Counted from the stretch's first letter, positions 6,049 to 13,406 are shown. The stretch is DNA of 18,885 bases from JAVZLH01 sp049700435 (GCA_049700435.1 JBNAVK010000031.1:1-18885), one strand, 5' to 3'. Notes: generated from the letters alone by a model not told the origin. Translations and numbers: made by a program.

Positions 6049-7341
6049 GTGACGAAGGCTGATGACGCTGAAGCTTTGGCGTCCGCTGGTTTAAGGGATG
6101 TGTTTTTTAATTTAGGCCTTTTTCAGTTTCTAACTTTCGTTAGGAGGGGCATATTCTACACTTTCATGATAAATTATCTTTACATGCTGATGGGAAATGT
6201 TACGTCAACGGCGGCTCTTGGAACGCTTAACATGTTTGCTTCGGCCTTGGGTCAAAATCTGCTTTGGGGCAAGATAAGCGACCGCTACAAGGCGAGAGCA
6301 ACGCTTATAATAGCAGGCGAAACAATAGCTGGATTCACGTACTTAGCAGTCTTTCTGATTCACAGGTCTTTTCTTGACGTTGAAAACAACTTCGCTGCTG
6401 GCTTAACAATAATTTTCGGCTTATCCGTACTAGAGTTCTTCTGGTCCATGTCGGATGTTGGATGGGCAGCGCTGCTAACGGATGTCACAACCCCAAAAAC
6501 ACGAGGAAAAGTCACCGGAGCATTAAATTTCATCGCCTCACTTGGCAGAATGGTAGGCATATTGTGCGCTGGATACCTATACTTTGACGGGGAAGGCTTC
6601 AAAAGTGGAATAATCTTTTACATAGTGACCATTTTGCTTTTCATCGGCACAGTAACAATGGCTTTAGTTTCAAGGCGGGAAAGAACAAAAACCAAAAACA
6701 TTCTACTGATTGATAAACACGAGGAATACGAGGATAGACTGCGCATCGAAAACGAGAAAACCTACAACTGGTTTCTGATAGCCCTCACAATAATAGTTTT
6801 AGGAGCAGCTTCAATAAACCAGATTTTCCTCCTGTTCCTAGAACTTCCAGAAGGCTTAGGCGCAGAAAGCCATGAAATGAGCATGATACTTGCCTCTTGG
6901 ACTATTGGCGGAATGATTGCAAGCATAACCTCTGGAGGGCTCGCCAACAAGATTGGAAAAAGCAAAGTGATACTATTGGGGCTTACTCTAGCGGTTTTAA
7001 CGCCGCCGTCTTACGCCTTCGCAAAAGATGTCCCCTTAATGGCGTTGGCTTATGGACTTAACGGAGCATCATTCTGGATTATCCAAACAGTTGGTTTCGC
7101 CCTCGCTGGAGACCTAATTCAAGAACACAAAAGAGGACGCTTGCTGAGCCGATATAACACGGTTATGGCATTAAGCTGGGGACCGGCAGGAATGCTCATC
7201 GGCGGGCCATTCGCAGATTTTCAAATTAATGTCCTCAGACTGCCAAAACAAATGGCGTGTATTAACGCTTTCTATCTTTCTTCAATTATAGTAGCGTTGG
7301 GCACACTGCTTTTCGCCGTGAAAATAGCATTTAAATCCTAA
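6049..7341 (+). CDS. Major facilitator superfamily transporter
   Basis: A 430-residue integral membrane protein with about 12 hydrophobic segments in two halves joined by a charged loop (about residues 205-240, RRERTKTKN through RIENEKTYN). The MFS loop 2-3 motif is seen as WGKISDRYKAR, and a related GGLANKIGKSK occurs at the same place in the second half. The substrate cannot be told; the sequence resembles poorly characterised archaeal MFS exporters. The start is GTG 6049, with GAGGCGG upstream as a weak ribosome site. It diverges from tRNA-Ala and is followed after 46 bp by the adenosine-specific kinase, possibly with a separate promoter (TTTAAATCC at the end of this gene). Confidence 0.9.
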   Translation: MTKADDAEALASAGLRDVFFNLGLFQFLTFVRRGIFYTFMINYLYMLMGNVTSTAALGTLNMFASALGQNLLWGKISDRYKARATLIIAGETIAGFTYLAVFLIHRSFLDVENNFAAGLTIIFGLSVLEFFWSMSDVGWAALLTDVTTPKTRGKVTGALNFIASLGRMVGILCAGYLYFDGEGFKSGIIFYIVTILLFIGTVTMALVSRRERTKTKNILLIDKHEEYEDRLRIENEKTYNWFLIALTIIVLGAASINQIFLLFLELPEGLGAESHEMSMILASWTIGGMIASITSGGLANKIGKSKVILLGLTLAVLTPPSYAFAKDVPLMALAYGLNGASFWIIQTVGFALAGDLIQEHKRGRLLSRYNTVMALSWGPAGMLIGGPFADFQINVLRLPKQMACINAFYLSSIIVALGTLLFAVKIAFKS

Positions 7342-7364
7342 ACGTGCACTACATTTCTACCAAC

Positions 7365-7377
7365 AAAAACCTAGAGG
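7365..7377 (+). repeat. 13-base intergenic repeat, copy 1
   Basis: AAAAACCTAGAGG occurs here, just after the MFS gene, and again at 11955-11967 just after amrS. In this copy the AGAGGT part may serve as a ribosome binding site for the adenosine-specific kinase. It could be chance. Confidence 0.4.
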
Positions 7378-7387
7378 TAGGAGGGTC

Positions 7388-7876
7388 ATGTTGGAGCTGA
7401 AAACCGTCAAAATTGACGTGCCAAAGGATTGCAACGTGATTTTGGGAATGGCGCATTTCATCAAGACTGTTGAAGACCTTTACGAAGCCCTAGTTAACGC
7501 CGTCCCAAACATTAAATTCGGCATAGGCTTCTGCGAAAGCTCTGGTCCATGCTTGATTAGGCATGAAGGAAACGATGAGGAGTTAAGGCGTCTAGCAGCT
7601 GAAAAAGCCTTCGAAATCTCATGCGGTCACAGCTTCATAATTTTCATAAAAAACGCTTACCCAATAAACGTTCTAGACAAGATTAAGAAAGTGCCTGAAG
7701 TCTGCACAGTTTACGCTGCCACAGCGAATCCCTTGGAAGTTGTTATTGCAGAAACGGAGCAGGGCAGAGGCATAGTAGGCGTAGTTGACGGCTTAAAAAG
7801 CAGAGGCATAGAGAAGGAAGAGGATATTAAGGCGAGAAAGGAGTTTCTGCGGAAAATAGGGTACAAGCTTGGTTGA
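7388..7876 (+). CDS. Adenosine-specific kinase family protein
   Basis: A 162-residue single-domain protein of the archaeal and bacterial adenosine-specific kinase family (the PAE2307 structural type, trimeric and AMP-binding). Characteristic segments are VILGMAHFIKTVEDLYEALV, KFGIGFCESSGPCLIRHEGND, AFEISCGHSFIIFIKNAYPINVL and VYAATANPLEVVIAETEQGRGIVGVVDG. The last one is the glycine-rich ligand-binding loop. Its physiological reaction is not firmly established. Strong purine ribosome sites (AGAGGT and GGAGGG between 7374 and 7385) precede ATG 7388. The gene converges with a 72-residue orphan, with a hairpin-rich terminator between. Confidence 0.92.
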   Translation: MLELKTVKIDVPKDCNVILGMAHFIKTVEDLYEALVNAVPNIKFGIGFCESSGPCLIRHEGNDEELRRLAAEKAFEISCGHSFIIFIKNAYPINVLDKIKKVPEVCTVYAATANPLEVVIAETEQGRGIVGVVDGLKSRGIEKEEDIKARKEFLRKIGYKLG

Positions 7877-7916
7877 AGCCAGAAAAACATAAGCAGGGTG
7901 AAGCCGTTCTTAATGA

Positions 7917-7976
7917 GCGTTCTCCGAACGTCAGCAGCCTAAACGCTGCCTAGACTACACTAGCGTTTTATTTTAT
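7917..7976 (+). terminator. Hairpin cluster and T-tract between convergent genes
   Basis: Two small perfect hairpins stand in a row: CGTTC-TCC-GAACG (7918-7930) and GCAGC-CTAAAC-GCTGC (7934-7949). Alternatively AAACG (7941-7945) and CTAG (7950-7953) pair with CTAG (7960-7963) and CGTTT (7964-7968). A TTTTATTTTAT tract follows at about 7966-7976. This is a good candidate for termination of the kinase transcript. The T-run readable on the other strand near 7885-7895 could serve the opposite gene. Confidence 0.5.
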
Positions 7977-8191
7977 CGGTTTAAGGCAATTTCTCGCTCA
8001 AACTCGAAGGGAATTTTTTCTTTCATTTTTTCAGCGGCGTAAGAAACTAGTTGCCTAAACTGTCTTTCACTTAAGACATTGCGTGCTCTAGATAGGATTT
8101 CAAGGCATATTTCTTTAAAAACAAGGTCGGCGCAGCCAATTTTTGCGTCGTCAATTAATTCTTTGCAAGCTTGAAGGATTTGCTCGTCCAT
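7973..8191 (-). CDS. Hypothetical 72-residue helical protein
   Basis: I do not recognise this family. The protein is predicted to be almost wholly alpha-helical (MDEQILQACKELIDDAKI, ICLEILSRARNVLSERQF, LVSYAAEKMKEKI), with three cysteines (C9, C20, C29) that do not form a metal motif. No membrane segment or signal is seen. It looks like a genuine gene: GGGTGA lies 7 bases before ATG 8191, a TATA-like GTGTTTTAATGT is at 8229-8240 on the same strand, and it is flanked by a clear terminator region. Convergent with the kinase and divergent from the Mrp gene. It could be a small regulatory or binding protein; no function is claimed. Confidence 0.7.
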   Translation of the reverse strand: MDEQILQACKELIDDAKIGCADLVFKEICLEILSRARNVLSERQFRQLVSYAAEKMKEKIPFEFEREIALNR

Positions 8192-8369
8192 GCAACTTCA
8201 CCCTGCACTTAATAGCTTAAGTTGAAAACATTAAAACACTTATGAATTCAAAAACTGAATTGCAAATCTGCATTTTCCAATAAGCAACTGTTGGAGATTA
8301 CAAAAACTATTTAGTGCTGTTCACCATCTTCAAGCATACAAGACATTAAGCGTTAGTTCTGGTGCGGTT
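8192..8369. promoter_or_regulatory. Divergent promoter region, orphan gene and Mrp gene
   Basis: The 178 bases hold a minus-strand TATA candidate (8229-8240, predicted leader about 18 bases) and a plus-strand candidate ACAAAAACTATTTAG at 8300-8314, predicting a leader near 34 bases for the Mrp gene. Nothing else recognisable is seen. Confidence 0.4.
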
Positions 8370-9263
8370 ATGAGCGAAGAAAAGAATGTGAAGGCAATTG
8401 AGGAAAGAAGAAAACAGATGTTTGAGGAATTCGAGAAGCTGAAGGCTAGAATGGGAAAAATCAAACACAAAATAGCGGTTATAAGCGGTAAGGGCGGCGT
8501 TGGAAAAAGCACAATAACCGCAAACCTCGCAATAGCCTTCGCCATGCACGGACACACAGACAGAGTAGGAGTTTTAGACGCAGACATCCACGGACCAAGC
8601 ATACCAAAAATATTGGGATTAACAGGTCAAAGACTTCAAATTGGACCACCCGGCGTTTTCCCGGTTTTCGGGTCGCTTGGAATAAGGGTTGTTTCCATGG
8701 ATTTTTTGTTGCCAGATGAAGACGCGCCCATCATTTGGCGTGGGCCTTTAAAGATGACGGCGATTCGCCAGTTTCTTTCAGACATTGTTTGGGGGGAACT
8801 GGATATACTGCTTATTGATTTGCCGCCTGGAACTGGCGACGAGCCTCTAAGCATTGCCCAGCTTCTGCCAGAAATGGACGGCGTCATAATCGTTACGATT
8901 CCGTCTGAGGTTTCGCAGGTTGTCGTTAAGAAGGCTGTCGCCTTTGCGAAGAGGCTTGGAATGCCAATTATTGGTGTTGTGGAGAACATGAGTGGTTTTG
9001 TCTGTCCCCAGTGCGGCGCGAAAATTGATATATTCCAGTCTGGAGGCGGAAAGCACATGGCTGATGAGTTGAATATTCCTTTTCTTGGCAGCATACCCAT
9101 AGACCAGAAAATAAGCCAAGCCTCAGACAAGGGTTTGCCCTTCATTGTTGAAGACCCAAAATCTCCTGCTTCGAAAGCTTTTATGGAAATTGCTGAAAAA
9201 GTTGAGGCTTACTTGAAGAGGCGAGAAGGTGCGGGAGGGAAGAAGCATGGGCGCAAACGGTAA
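8370..9263 (+). CDS. mrp: Mrp/NBP35-family P-loop ATPase, iron-sulfur cluster carrier
   Basis: A 297-residue ParA/MinD-like ATPase of the Mrp/NBP35/ApbC group, which binds and hands over 4Fe-4S clusters. A charged N-terminal helix (1-30) precedes the deviant Walker A GKGGVGKST (40-48). VLDADIHGPSIPKILGL (68-84), IDLPPGTGDEPL (149-160) and the cluster-binding CPQC (C212, C215) in MSGFVCPQCGAKI follow. It lacks the N-terminal MIP18/DUF59 domain of bacterial Mrp, as usual in archaea. The C-terminus is Lys/Arg/Gly-rich. Its stop overlaps the start of trmO by 17 bp, so the two share an mRNA. Third-position base use changes sharply inside the gene (see findings). Confidence 0.95.
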   Translation: MSEEKNVKAIEERRKQMFEEFEKLKARMGKIKHKIAVISGKGGVGKSTITANLAIAFAMHGHTDRVGVLDADIHGPSIPKILGLTGQRLQIGPPGVFPVFGSLGIRVVSMDFLLPDEDAPIIWRGPLKMTAIRQFLSDIVWGELDILLIDLPPGTGDEPLSIAQLLPEMDGVIIVTIPSEVSQVVVKKAVAFAKRLGMPIIGVVENMSGFVCPQCGAKIDIFQSGGGKHMADELNIPFLGSIPIDQKISQASDKGLPFIVEDPKSPASKAFMEIAEKVEAYLKRREGAGGKKHGRKR

Positions 9264-9684
9264 ACTTCGTTTTATAGGTGTTGTTGAAAAGGCTGGGGAG
9301 CAAGAGGCTAGAGTGCGCGTTTTTCCAGAATACTGTTCCGGTTTAAAGGGCATAGGAGATTTTTCACATTTAATTATTCTTTACTGGATTCATCTGCGGG
9401 ATACTGAGGAGGAGAGGCGAACTTTGCTTGTTTTCCCTAGAAGGCATAAGGTGAACGTGGAAGTAGGCGTCTTTGCTTGTAGAAGCCCGTCCCGCCCAAA
9501 CCCTATAGGCTTATGCGTGACAATGCTGTTGAAAGTTGAAGGGTGCACTTTGACTGTTAGCGGACTTGACGCTTTGGAAGGCTCACCGATAATTGACATT
9601 AAACCCTACATTCCAGCGAATGATTGTGTTCCAGACGCGCGCACGCCGGAGTGGAGCAAAGCGGCAGAGGCTGAAAAGGCTTAA
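9247..9684 (+). CDS. trmO: TrmO (TsaA-like) tRNA t6A37 N6-methyltransferase
   Basis: TrmO uses S-adenosylmethionine to methylate t6A at position 37 of some tRNAs, giving m6t6A. The 145-residue protein has the single TsaA/UPF0066 beta-barrel: RFIGVVEKAG, YCSGLKGIGDFSHLIILYW, VGVFACRSPSRPNPIGLCVTMLL (the SAM-binding RPNPIG block) and GLDALEGSPIIDIKPYIPANDC. These match the family closely. ATG 9247 was taken because GGGAGGG at 9234-9240 ends 6 bases before it; an upstream GTG at 9229 has no such site. It overlaps the end of the Mrp gene by 17 bp and is followed by the OsmC gene after 26 bp. The short C-terminal tail is typical of archaeal members. Confidence 0.94.
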   Translation: MGANGKLRFIGVVEKAGEQEARVRVFPEYCSGLKGIGDFSHLIILYWIHLRDTEEERRTLLVFPRRHKVNVEVGVFACRSPSRPNPIGLCVTMLLKVEGCTLTVSGLDALEGSPIIDIKPYIPANDCVPDARTPEWSKAAEAEKA

Positions 9685-9710
9685 AAGAAAAAGAGAAGTA
9701 ACTAGGTTAT

Positions 9711-10148
9711 ATGCCAGAGTTTACGTTTGAAGGAAACGCCAAGTGGAAAGGCGAAACAGAATCTGACTTAACTGTTAAAGGTAAGCATATTGCAACTGTG
9801 AGTCCCCCGCCAGAGTTCGGTGGAAAGAAAGGCTATATTGTTCCAGAGGAAGTTTTCGCCGCGTCTTTGGCGTCATGCATGAACACGCTGTTTATCTTGA
9901 TTGCGAAAAACTCTAACTTAGTCCTTAAGAATGCTGAGACAAAGGCTGTTTTGAAGATGGATGTTGAGGGTTTGGAGAAGCTGATTTTCACTAAAATACA
10001 TTTCGTTATCGCGGTTGGTTTAGAGAAGGATAATGAATGGGAACGGAAGAAAGTGAATCGTTGTTTTGAAATGGCGCAGAAAATCTGTCCATTAAGGCAG
10101 TCGTGGGGAGAAGCCGTTAAAATAAGCTTTGAATTGAAGTTTCAGTGA
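9711..10148 (+). CDS. OsmC/Ohr family peroxide-reducing protein
   Basis: A 145-residue OsmC-fold protein. The two redox cysteines of the family are C56 in FAASLASCMNTLF and C126 in AQKICPLRQSW; the extra C118 is not conserved in the family as far as I know. OsmC and Ohr proteins reduce organic hydroperoxides through this cysteine pair; archaeal members of the general OsmC group can have other thiol substrates. The HIATVSPPPEFGGKKGYIVPEEVF stretch before C56 is the usual OsmC entry loop. The start at ATG 9711 has only a weak AGGT upstream. It lies 26 bp after trmO in the same direction, so probably the third gene of the Mrp-TrmO-OsmC run. Confidence 0.92.
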   Translation: MPEFTFEGNAKWKGETESDLTVKGKHIATVSPPPEFGGKKGYIVPEEVFAASLASCMNTLFILIAKNSNLVLKNAETKAVLKMDVEGLEKLIFTKIHFVIAVGLEKDNEWERKKVNRCFEMAQKICPLRQSWGEAVKISFELKFQ

Positions 10149-10161
10149 AGTACAGAACCGT

Positions 10162-10190
10162 CCTAAAATACGGATTCATAAAGCATATAA
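10162..10190 (+). promoter_or_regulatory. Tandem TATA candidates for the RHH-like gene
   Basis: CCTAAAATAC and CATATAAG are each about 27 bases upstream of an in-frame ATG (10194 and 10215). The arrangement supports leaderless transcripts and leaves the start codon ambiguous. Confidence 0.4.
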
Positions 10191-10193
10191 GAT

Positions 10194-10790
10194 ATGCCGC
10201 GAGATATACTAGTTATGCAGAAGGAAAAAGAGAAAAAACTCGAAGAAATCATTAAAAAAGACGAGGAAACAGCCAAAAGAACAACAATAATCCTTGAAAA
10301 GGAAGAAAGAGAATTCATCGACTCCCTAATCCGCGAAGGAAAAGAGCCGGGCATTAAGCCTCTAATTTCTAAAATGCTTGATGTTTACAGAAGCATGATG
10401 ATTTACGATTGGCGCTTTCCAGGAGAATATTATTGCGGCATAAGCCGCATAGCCTTCCTAAACATAGAATTAATCAATATACTGCTGCAAGTCATCCCAA
10501 AAGAAAGATGGCGCGAAGTTGGAAGAAAAATGGGTGAAGCTCTAAAAGTTTCTATGGAAGCAACGCTTGACATTAGAACTGAAAAGCGCGAAAACTGGCA
10601 AGATGTTTTTAAACGCCTAAGAGTGCAAGGTTTCGGCGACTTCTACCTAAAGGACAAATACATACTTATAAAAGCGCCTTTTATCGGCGAGACTGAAATT
10701 TGGGCTGGACTTTTAGAGGGACTTCTAGGAAGGGAGTTGGATGTAAAAACTTCTGCGCCCCCGTTCGTTTTTGAAATTAAGGAAGAGTAA
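10194..10790 (+). CDS. Uncharacterised protein with possible ribbon-helix-helix N-terminus
   Basis: I do not recognise the whole protein. Residues 1-28 are highly charged (KEKEKKLEEIIKKDEE, coiled-coil-like). Residues 29-65 (RTTIILEKEEREFIDSLIREGKEPGIKPLISKMLDVYRSM) look like a beta strand followed by two helices, compatible with a ribbon-helix-helix DNA-binding unit. The C-terminal 125 residues form a mixed alpha/beta domain (WREVGRKMGEALKV, DVFKRLRVQGFGDFYLKDKYILIKAPFIGETEIWAGLLEGLLGR) faintly recalling V4R-like ligand-binding domains; that is weak inference. TATA candidates are CCTAAAATAC (10162-10171), about 27 bases before ATG 10194, and CATATAAG (10183-10190), about 28 bases before ATG 10215. 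Either start would be leaderless. It is the gene before amrS and could be its regulator. Confidence 0.75.
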   Translation: MPRDILVMQKEKEKKLEEIIKKDEETAKRTTIILEKEEREFIDSLIREGKEPGIKPLISKMLDVYRSMMIYDWRFPGEYYCGISRIAFLNIELINILLQVIPKERWREVGRKMGEALKVSMEATLDIRTEKRENWQDVFKRLRVQGFGDFYLKDKYILIKAPFIGETEIWAGLLEGLLGRELDVKTSAPPFVFEIKEE

Positions 10791-10881
10791 CGCGGACTGA
10801 ATTTTAATGTTGTAATGTTAAAATAGTGCTAAACATTGCTTTTAATAGTGAAAGGGTTCCGCATAGGGGGTAGGAATGTAA

Positions 10882-11931
10882 TTGTATGAAGCCATGCTTT
10901 ACGAAAAGCTGGAAAACAAAAAAGTCAGATGTAACCTTTGTGGAAGAAGATGCATCATAAACGATGGCGGAACAGGCTTCTGCCTAGTAAGAAAGAATGA
11001 GGGAGGCACGCTTTTTTCGCTTGTTTACGCCAAAGCCATTTCTGCCTGCGTAGACCCGATAACGAAAAAGCCGCTTTCACATTTTCACCCTGGAGCATTG
11101 GTCATGTCTATTGCCACGGTTGGCTGCAATTTTCGCTGTCGTTTTTGCGACAACTGGATGATAAGCCAAGAGAAGGAGATTGCTGGCAAGCATTTTCCGC
11201 CCGAAGAAGTTGTGAAGGCAACGCGGGATAATGGTTGTCAAGGCATAAGCTATACCTACACTGAACCGACAATTTTCATGGAATACGCTTACGACACGGC
11301 TAAGCTTGCCCATCAAGTTGGGTTCTTCAATACTTTTGTGACGAACGGTTACATGACGCCGGAAGCAGTCAAAACCATAGCGCCTTACTTGGACGCGGCA
11401 ACAGTTGATTTTAAAGGCGGCGGAGACCCAGAGTTCTACAAGACTTTTTCTTCTGTCCCGTCTGTTGAGCCAATTTATGAGGCTTTGAAAGAAATGAAGA
11501 GGAACGACATTCACATTGAAATAACGAACTTGGTCATTCCGAAAATAGGGGATTCTATTGAAAGAATAGGGGAACTTGCAGCATGGGTAAGAGACGCTTT
11601 GGGGAAAAATGTCCCCCTCCACCTTTTACGGTTCCACCCAGACTACAAGTTGACGACGATACCTTCCACTCCAATTGAAACTTTAGAGAAGGCTTACGCT
11701 GCCGCAAAGAACGCAGGACTAAACTACGTGTATATCGGGAACGTGCCAGGACATCCGTACGAAAACACCTACTGCCCAAACTGTAATGAACTGGTGATTA
11801 AAAGGTACAGTTTTGAAATAGTTAAGTTGAATTTAACGAAGGACATGCGCTGTCCAGTCTGCGGACATGAAATCCCAATTAGAGGCAAATTACACGCAAG
11901 CGGATACTCCTACCCATACGCCCTATTCTAG
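10882..11931 (+). CDS. amrS: AmmeMemoRadiSam-system radical SAM enzyme (AmrS)
   Basis: A 349-residue radical SAM protein of the PflA-like AmrS family, whose genes travel with AMMECR1 and Memo in many prokaryotes. An N-terminal cysteine cluster, C17-x2-C20-x3-C24 and C34, comes first. The SAM-cluster motif is C82-x3-C86-x2-C89 in VGCNFRCRFCDNWMISQ. SYTYTEPTIF, TFVTNGYMTPEA and ATVDFKGGGDPEFY are barrel motifs. A C-terminal zinc-ribbon-like part carries CPNC (298-301) and CPVC (324-327). It would cleave SAM reductively; the substrate is not established. The start is a TTG at 10882 supported by a GGGGGTAGG purine run 7 bases upstream; ATG 10894 is the alternative. Neither AMMECR1 nor Memo is in the window. 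A second PflA-like gene follows after 125 bp. Confidence 0.93.
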   Translation: MYEAMLYEKLENKKVRCNLCGRRCIINDGGTGFCLVRKNEGGTLFSLVYAKAISACVDPITKKPLSHFHPGALVMSIATVGCNFRCRFCDNWMISQEKEIAGKHFPPEEVVKATRDNGCQGISYTYTEPTIFMEYAYDTAKLAHQVGFFNTFVTNGYMTPEAVKTIAPYLDAATVDFKGGGDPEFYKTFSSVPSVEPIYEALKEMKRNDIHIEITNLVIPKIGDSIERIGELAAWVRDALGKNVPLHLLRFHPDYKLTTIPSTPIETLEKAYAAAKNAGLNYVYIGNVPGHPYENTYCPNCNELVIKRYSFEIVKLNLTKDMRCPVCGHEIPIRGKLHASGYSYPYALF

Positions 11932-11954
11932 CAACCGCGATTGGCTAATCTAAT

Positions 11955-11967
11955 AAAAACCTAGAGG
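11955..11967 (+). repeat. 13-base intergenic repeat, copy 2
   Basis: Second copy of AAAAACCTAGAGG (first at 7365). Here it lies in the 125-bp gap between the two radical SAM genes, and its CTAG is part of an imperfect palindrome CTAGAGGGAGCTAG (11961-11974). Confidence 0.4.
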
Positions 11968-12056
11968 GAGCTAGTCAATTTAGGATAGAAAACGCAAGAC
12001 AAAATTTTAGGTATGCTTTTATTTCGACGTTTCCATGCATACTTATTAGAAGGAGT

Positions 12057-13145
12057 ATGTGGAGACTTCTGCGGTCAGACGCCATAGCGGTGCTAAATGA
12101 CAAAATGGCGCAGAAAAGCCTAGGCAGATACTTCGCAGTTATGAAAGATGAACGATTAGCTAAATTCAAAATAGCTAAAACAATTCCAGCGGAATTCAGC
12201 GAAAAAGACACTATTGAAGAGCTTTGGAGAAAACACGCAGACCTTACAGAAGAATTCTACAAAACTGAAAGAGAGGTTGACGCTGGAAAAAGAAAGTTAC
12301 CAAAAGAAAACCCAGGAAAATCTTACCTAGACTTGAAAATCGAAATTGCAAACAGAATCCTCTCAAACTGCCACTTCTGCACTCGCAGATGCGGAGCCAA
12401 CAGACTAGAAGGCAAATTGGGCTATTGCAAATGCGGCTTAAACATAGCGGTTTCAAGCATCTTCGAACACGTCGGCGAAGAACCAGAACTTGTGCCTTCA
12501 GGAACAATCTTCACAATGGGATGCACAATGCGATGCCGCCACTGCCAAAACTGGACAATCTCCCAATGGATAGAAAATGGAACAATTTACACGCCAGAGG
12601 AACTGGCAAAAGAAGTCGAACACCTACGCCAAAGCGGATGCAGAAACGCCAACCTCGTAGGCGGAGAACCAACACCGTGGCTTCAACAATGGCTAAAAAC
12701 CTTCAAACACGTAAACACAAACATACCAATAGTCTGGAACTCAAACACCTACTACAGCCCAGAAACAGCACAGCTGCTAGCCGGATTCGCTGATGTCTAC
12801 CTATTAGACTTCAAGTATGGACCCGGCGACTGCGCCGAAAAAATTTCCGACACGCCGAATTACTGGCAGGTTTGCACCCGCAACCACTTAACAGCGCAAA
12901 AATATGGCGAACTAATAATACGCGTGCTTGTTCTGCCAAACCACTTGGAATGCTGCACAAAACCAATACTAAACTGGATAGCCGAAAACCTCGGCGCAGA
13001 AACAAGGGTAAACGTCATGTTCCAGTATAGGCCGGAGTGGCGAGCTTACGAAATCCCAGAACTGTGCCGAAGACTCACAAAAGAAGAGATGGAGAAAGCA
13101 TTGCATTTCGCCAAGGAAGCGAAACTTGTAAACTTTATCACATAA
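12057..13145 (+). CDS. Radical SAM protein, PflA-like, second family
   Basis: A 362-residue radical SAM enzyme with a helical N-terminal region of about 100 residues (MWRLLRSDAIAVLND, LAKFKIAKTIPAEF, DTIEELWRKHADLTEEFY). A cysteine group C105-x2-C108-x3-C112 with C124 and C126 follows. The SAM-cluster motif is C156-x3-C160-x2-C163 in FTMGCTMRCRHCQNWTISQ. GGEPTPWLQQWL, WNSNTYYSPETA and VYLLDFKYGPGDCAEKISD are conserved barrel segments. It belongs to an archaeal family labelled pyruvate-formate-lyase-activating-like; no glycyl radical enzyme is present, and the true substrate is unknown. The cysteine arrangement before the SAM motif mirrors that of AmrS next door. AAGGAG precedes ATG 12057 by one base, too close for a normal ribosome site; a TATA candidate CTTTTATT is at 12016-12023. 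Confidence 0.9.
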   Translation: MWRLLRSDAIAVLNDKMAQKSLGRYFAVMKDERLAKFKIAKTIPAEFSEKDTIEELWRKHADLTEEFYKTEREVDAGKRKLPKENPGKSYLDLKIEIANRILSNCHFCTRRCGANRLEGKLGYCKCGLNIAVSSIFEHVGEEPELVPSGTIFTMGCTMRCRHCQNWTISQWIENGTIYTPEELAKEVEHLRQSGCRNANLVGGEPTPWLQQWLKTFKHVNTNIPIVWNSNTYYSPETAQLLAGFADVYLLDFKYGPGDCAEKISDTPNYWQVCTRNHLTAQKYGELIIRVLVLPNHLECCTKPILNWIAENLGAETRVNVMFQYRPEWRAYEIPELCRRLTKEEMEKALHFAKEAKLVNFIT

Positions 13146-13190
13146 AAAGTCCAGCGCCAAAATTCTTCCGAAACATATATCTCGCCGACT

Positions 13191-13200
13191 GTTTTAAAGG
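13191..13200 (+). promoter_or_regulatory. TATA element of the 59-residue cysteine protein
   Basis: GTTTTAAAGG, with its centre about 32 bases before ATG 13227, predicting transcription start about 13221 and an essentially leaderless mRNA. Confidence 0.45.
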
Positions 13201-13226
13201 GTGCTCTTCACGGCTAAAAACAGGAG

Positions 13227-13406
13227 ATGAAAAAGACGCCCAAGACAGTCTTCAACGATGACTTAATTGTCCGTTGGCACAAATGCGACATTTGCAGAAA
13301 CAACGCCTATACTGTTTACATATTGCAACTTGATAAGTGGTATTGCGCTGACTGTATTCACATCGTGTGTGAACTGATGAAAGTTTGCAACAACCTAAGC
13401 GTATAA
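13227..13406 (+). CDS. Small cysteine-knuckle protein, 59 residues, unrecognised
   Basis: An open frame of 59 residues beginning MKKTPKTVFNDDLIVRW. It has two CxxC knuckles, C20-C23 (HKCDIC) and C40-C43 (WYCADC), 16 residues apart, plus C48 and C54. The layout CxxC-x16-CxxC with a WY before the second knuckle fits a four-cysteine zinc finger. I do not recognise the family. Evidence that it is real: the cysteine spacing, a TATA element at 13191-13200, an in-frame stop just upstream (13215-13217), and the otherwise empty 346-bp gap. GGAG abuts the ATG, too close to act as a ribosome site, so leaderless translation is more likely. It follows the second radical SAM gene by 81 bp. Confidence 0.65.
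   Translation: MKKTPKTVFNDDLIVRWHKCDICRNNAYTVYILQLDKWYCADCIHIVCELMKVCNNLSV

Noticed and set aside
8636..9145. 169-residue minus-strand frame opposite the Mrp ATPase
   Set aside because: Lies entirely across a strongly conserved P-loop gene and has no motif of its own.
11077..11622. 181-residue minus-strand frame opposite amrS
   Set aside because: Antisense shadow; no start signals or recognisable domain.
12389..12793. 134-residue plus-strand frame rich in Arg and Thr inside the second radical SAM gene
   Set aside because: A +1 frame product of the A/C-rich codon block; the radical SAM frame carries all conserved motifs.
12057..13145. Second radical SAM protein as a genuine pyruvate formate-lyase activator
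   Set aside because: No glycyl radical enzyme gene is nearby and the long helical N-terminus is unlike PflA; only the radical SAM class is supported.
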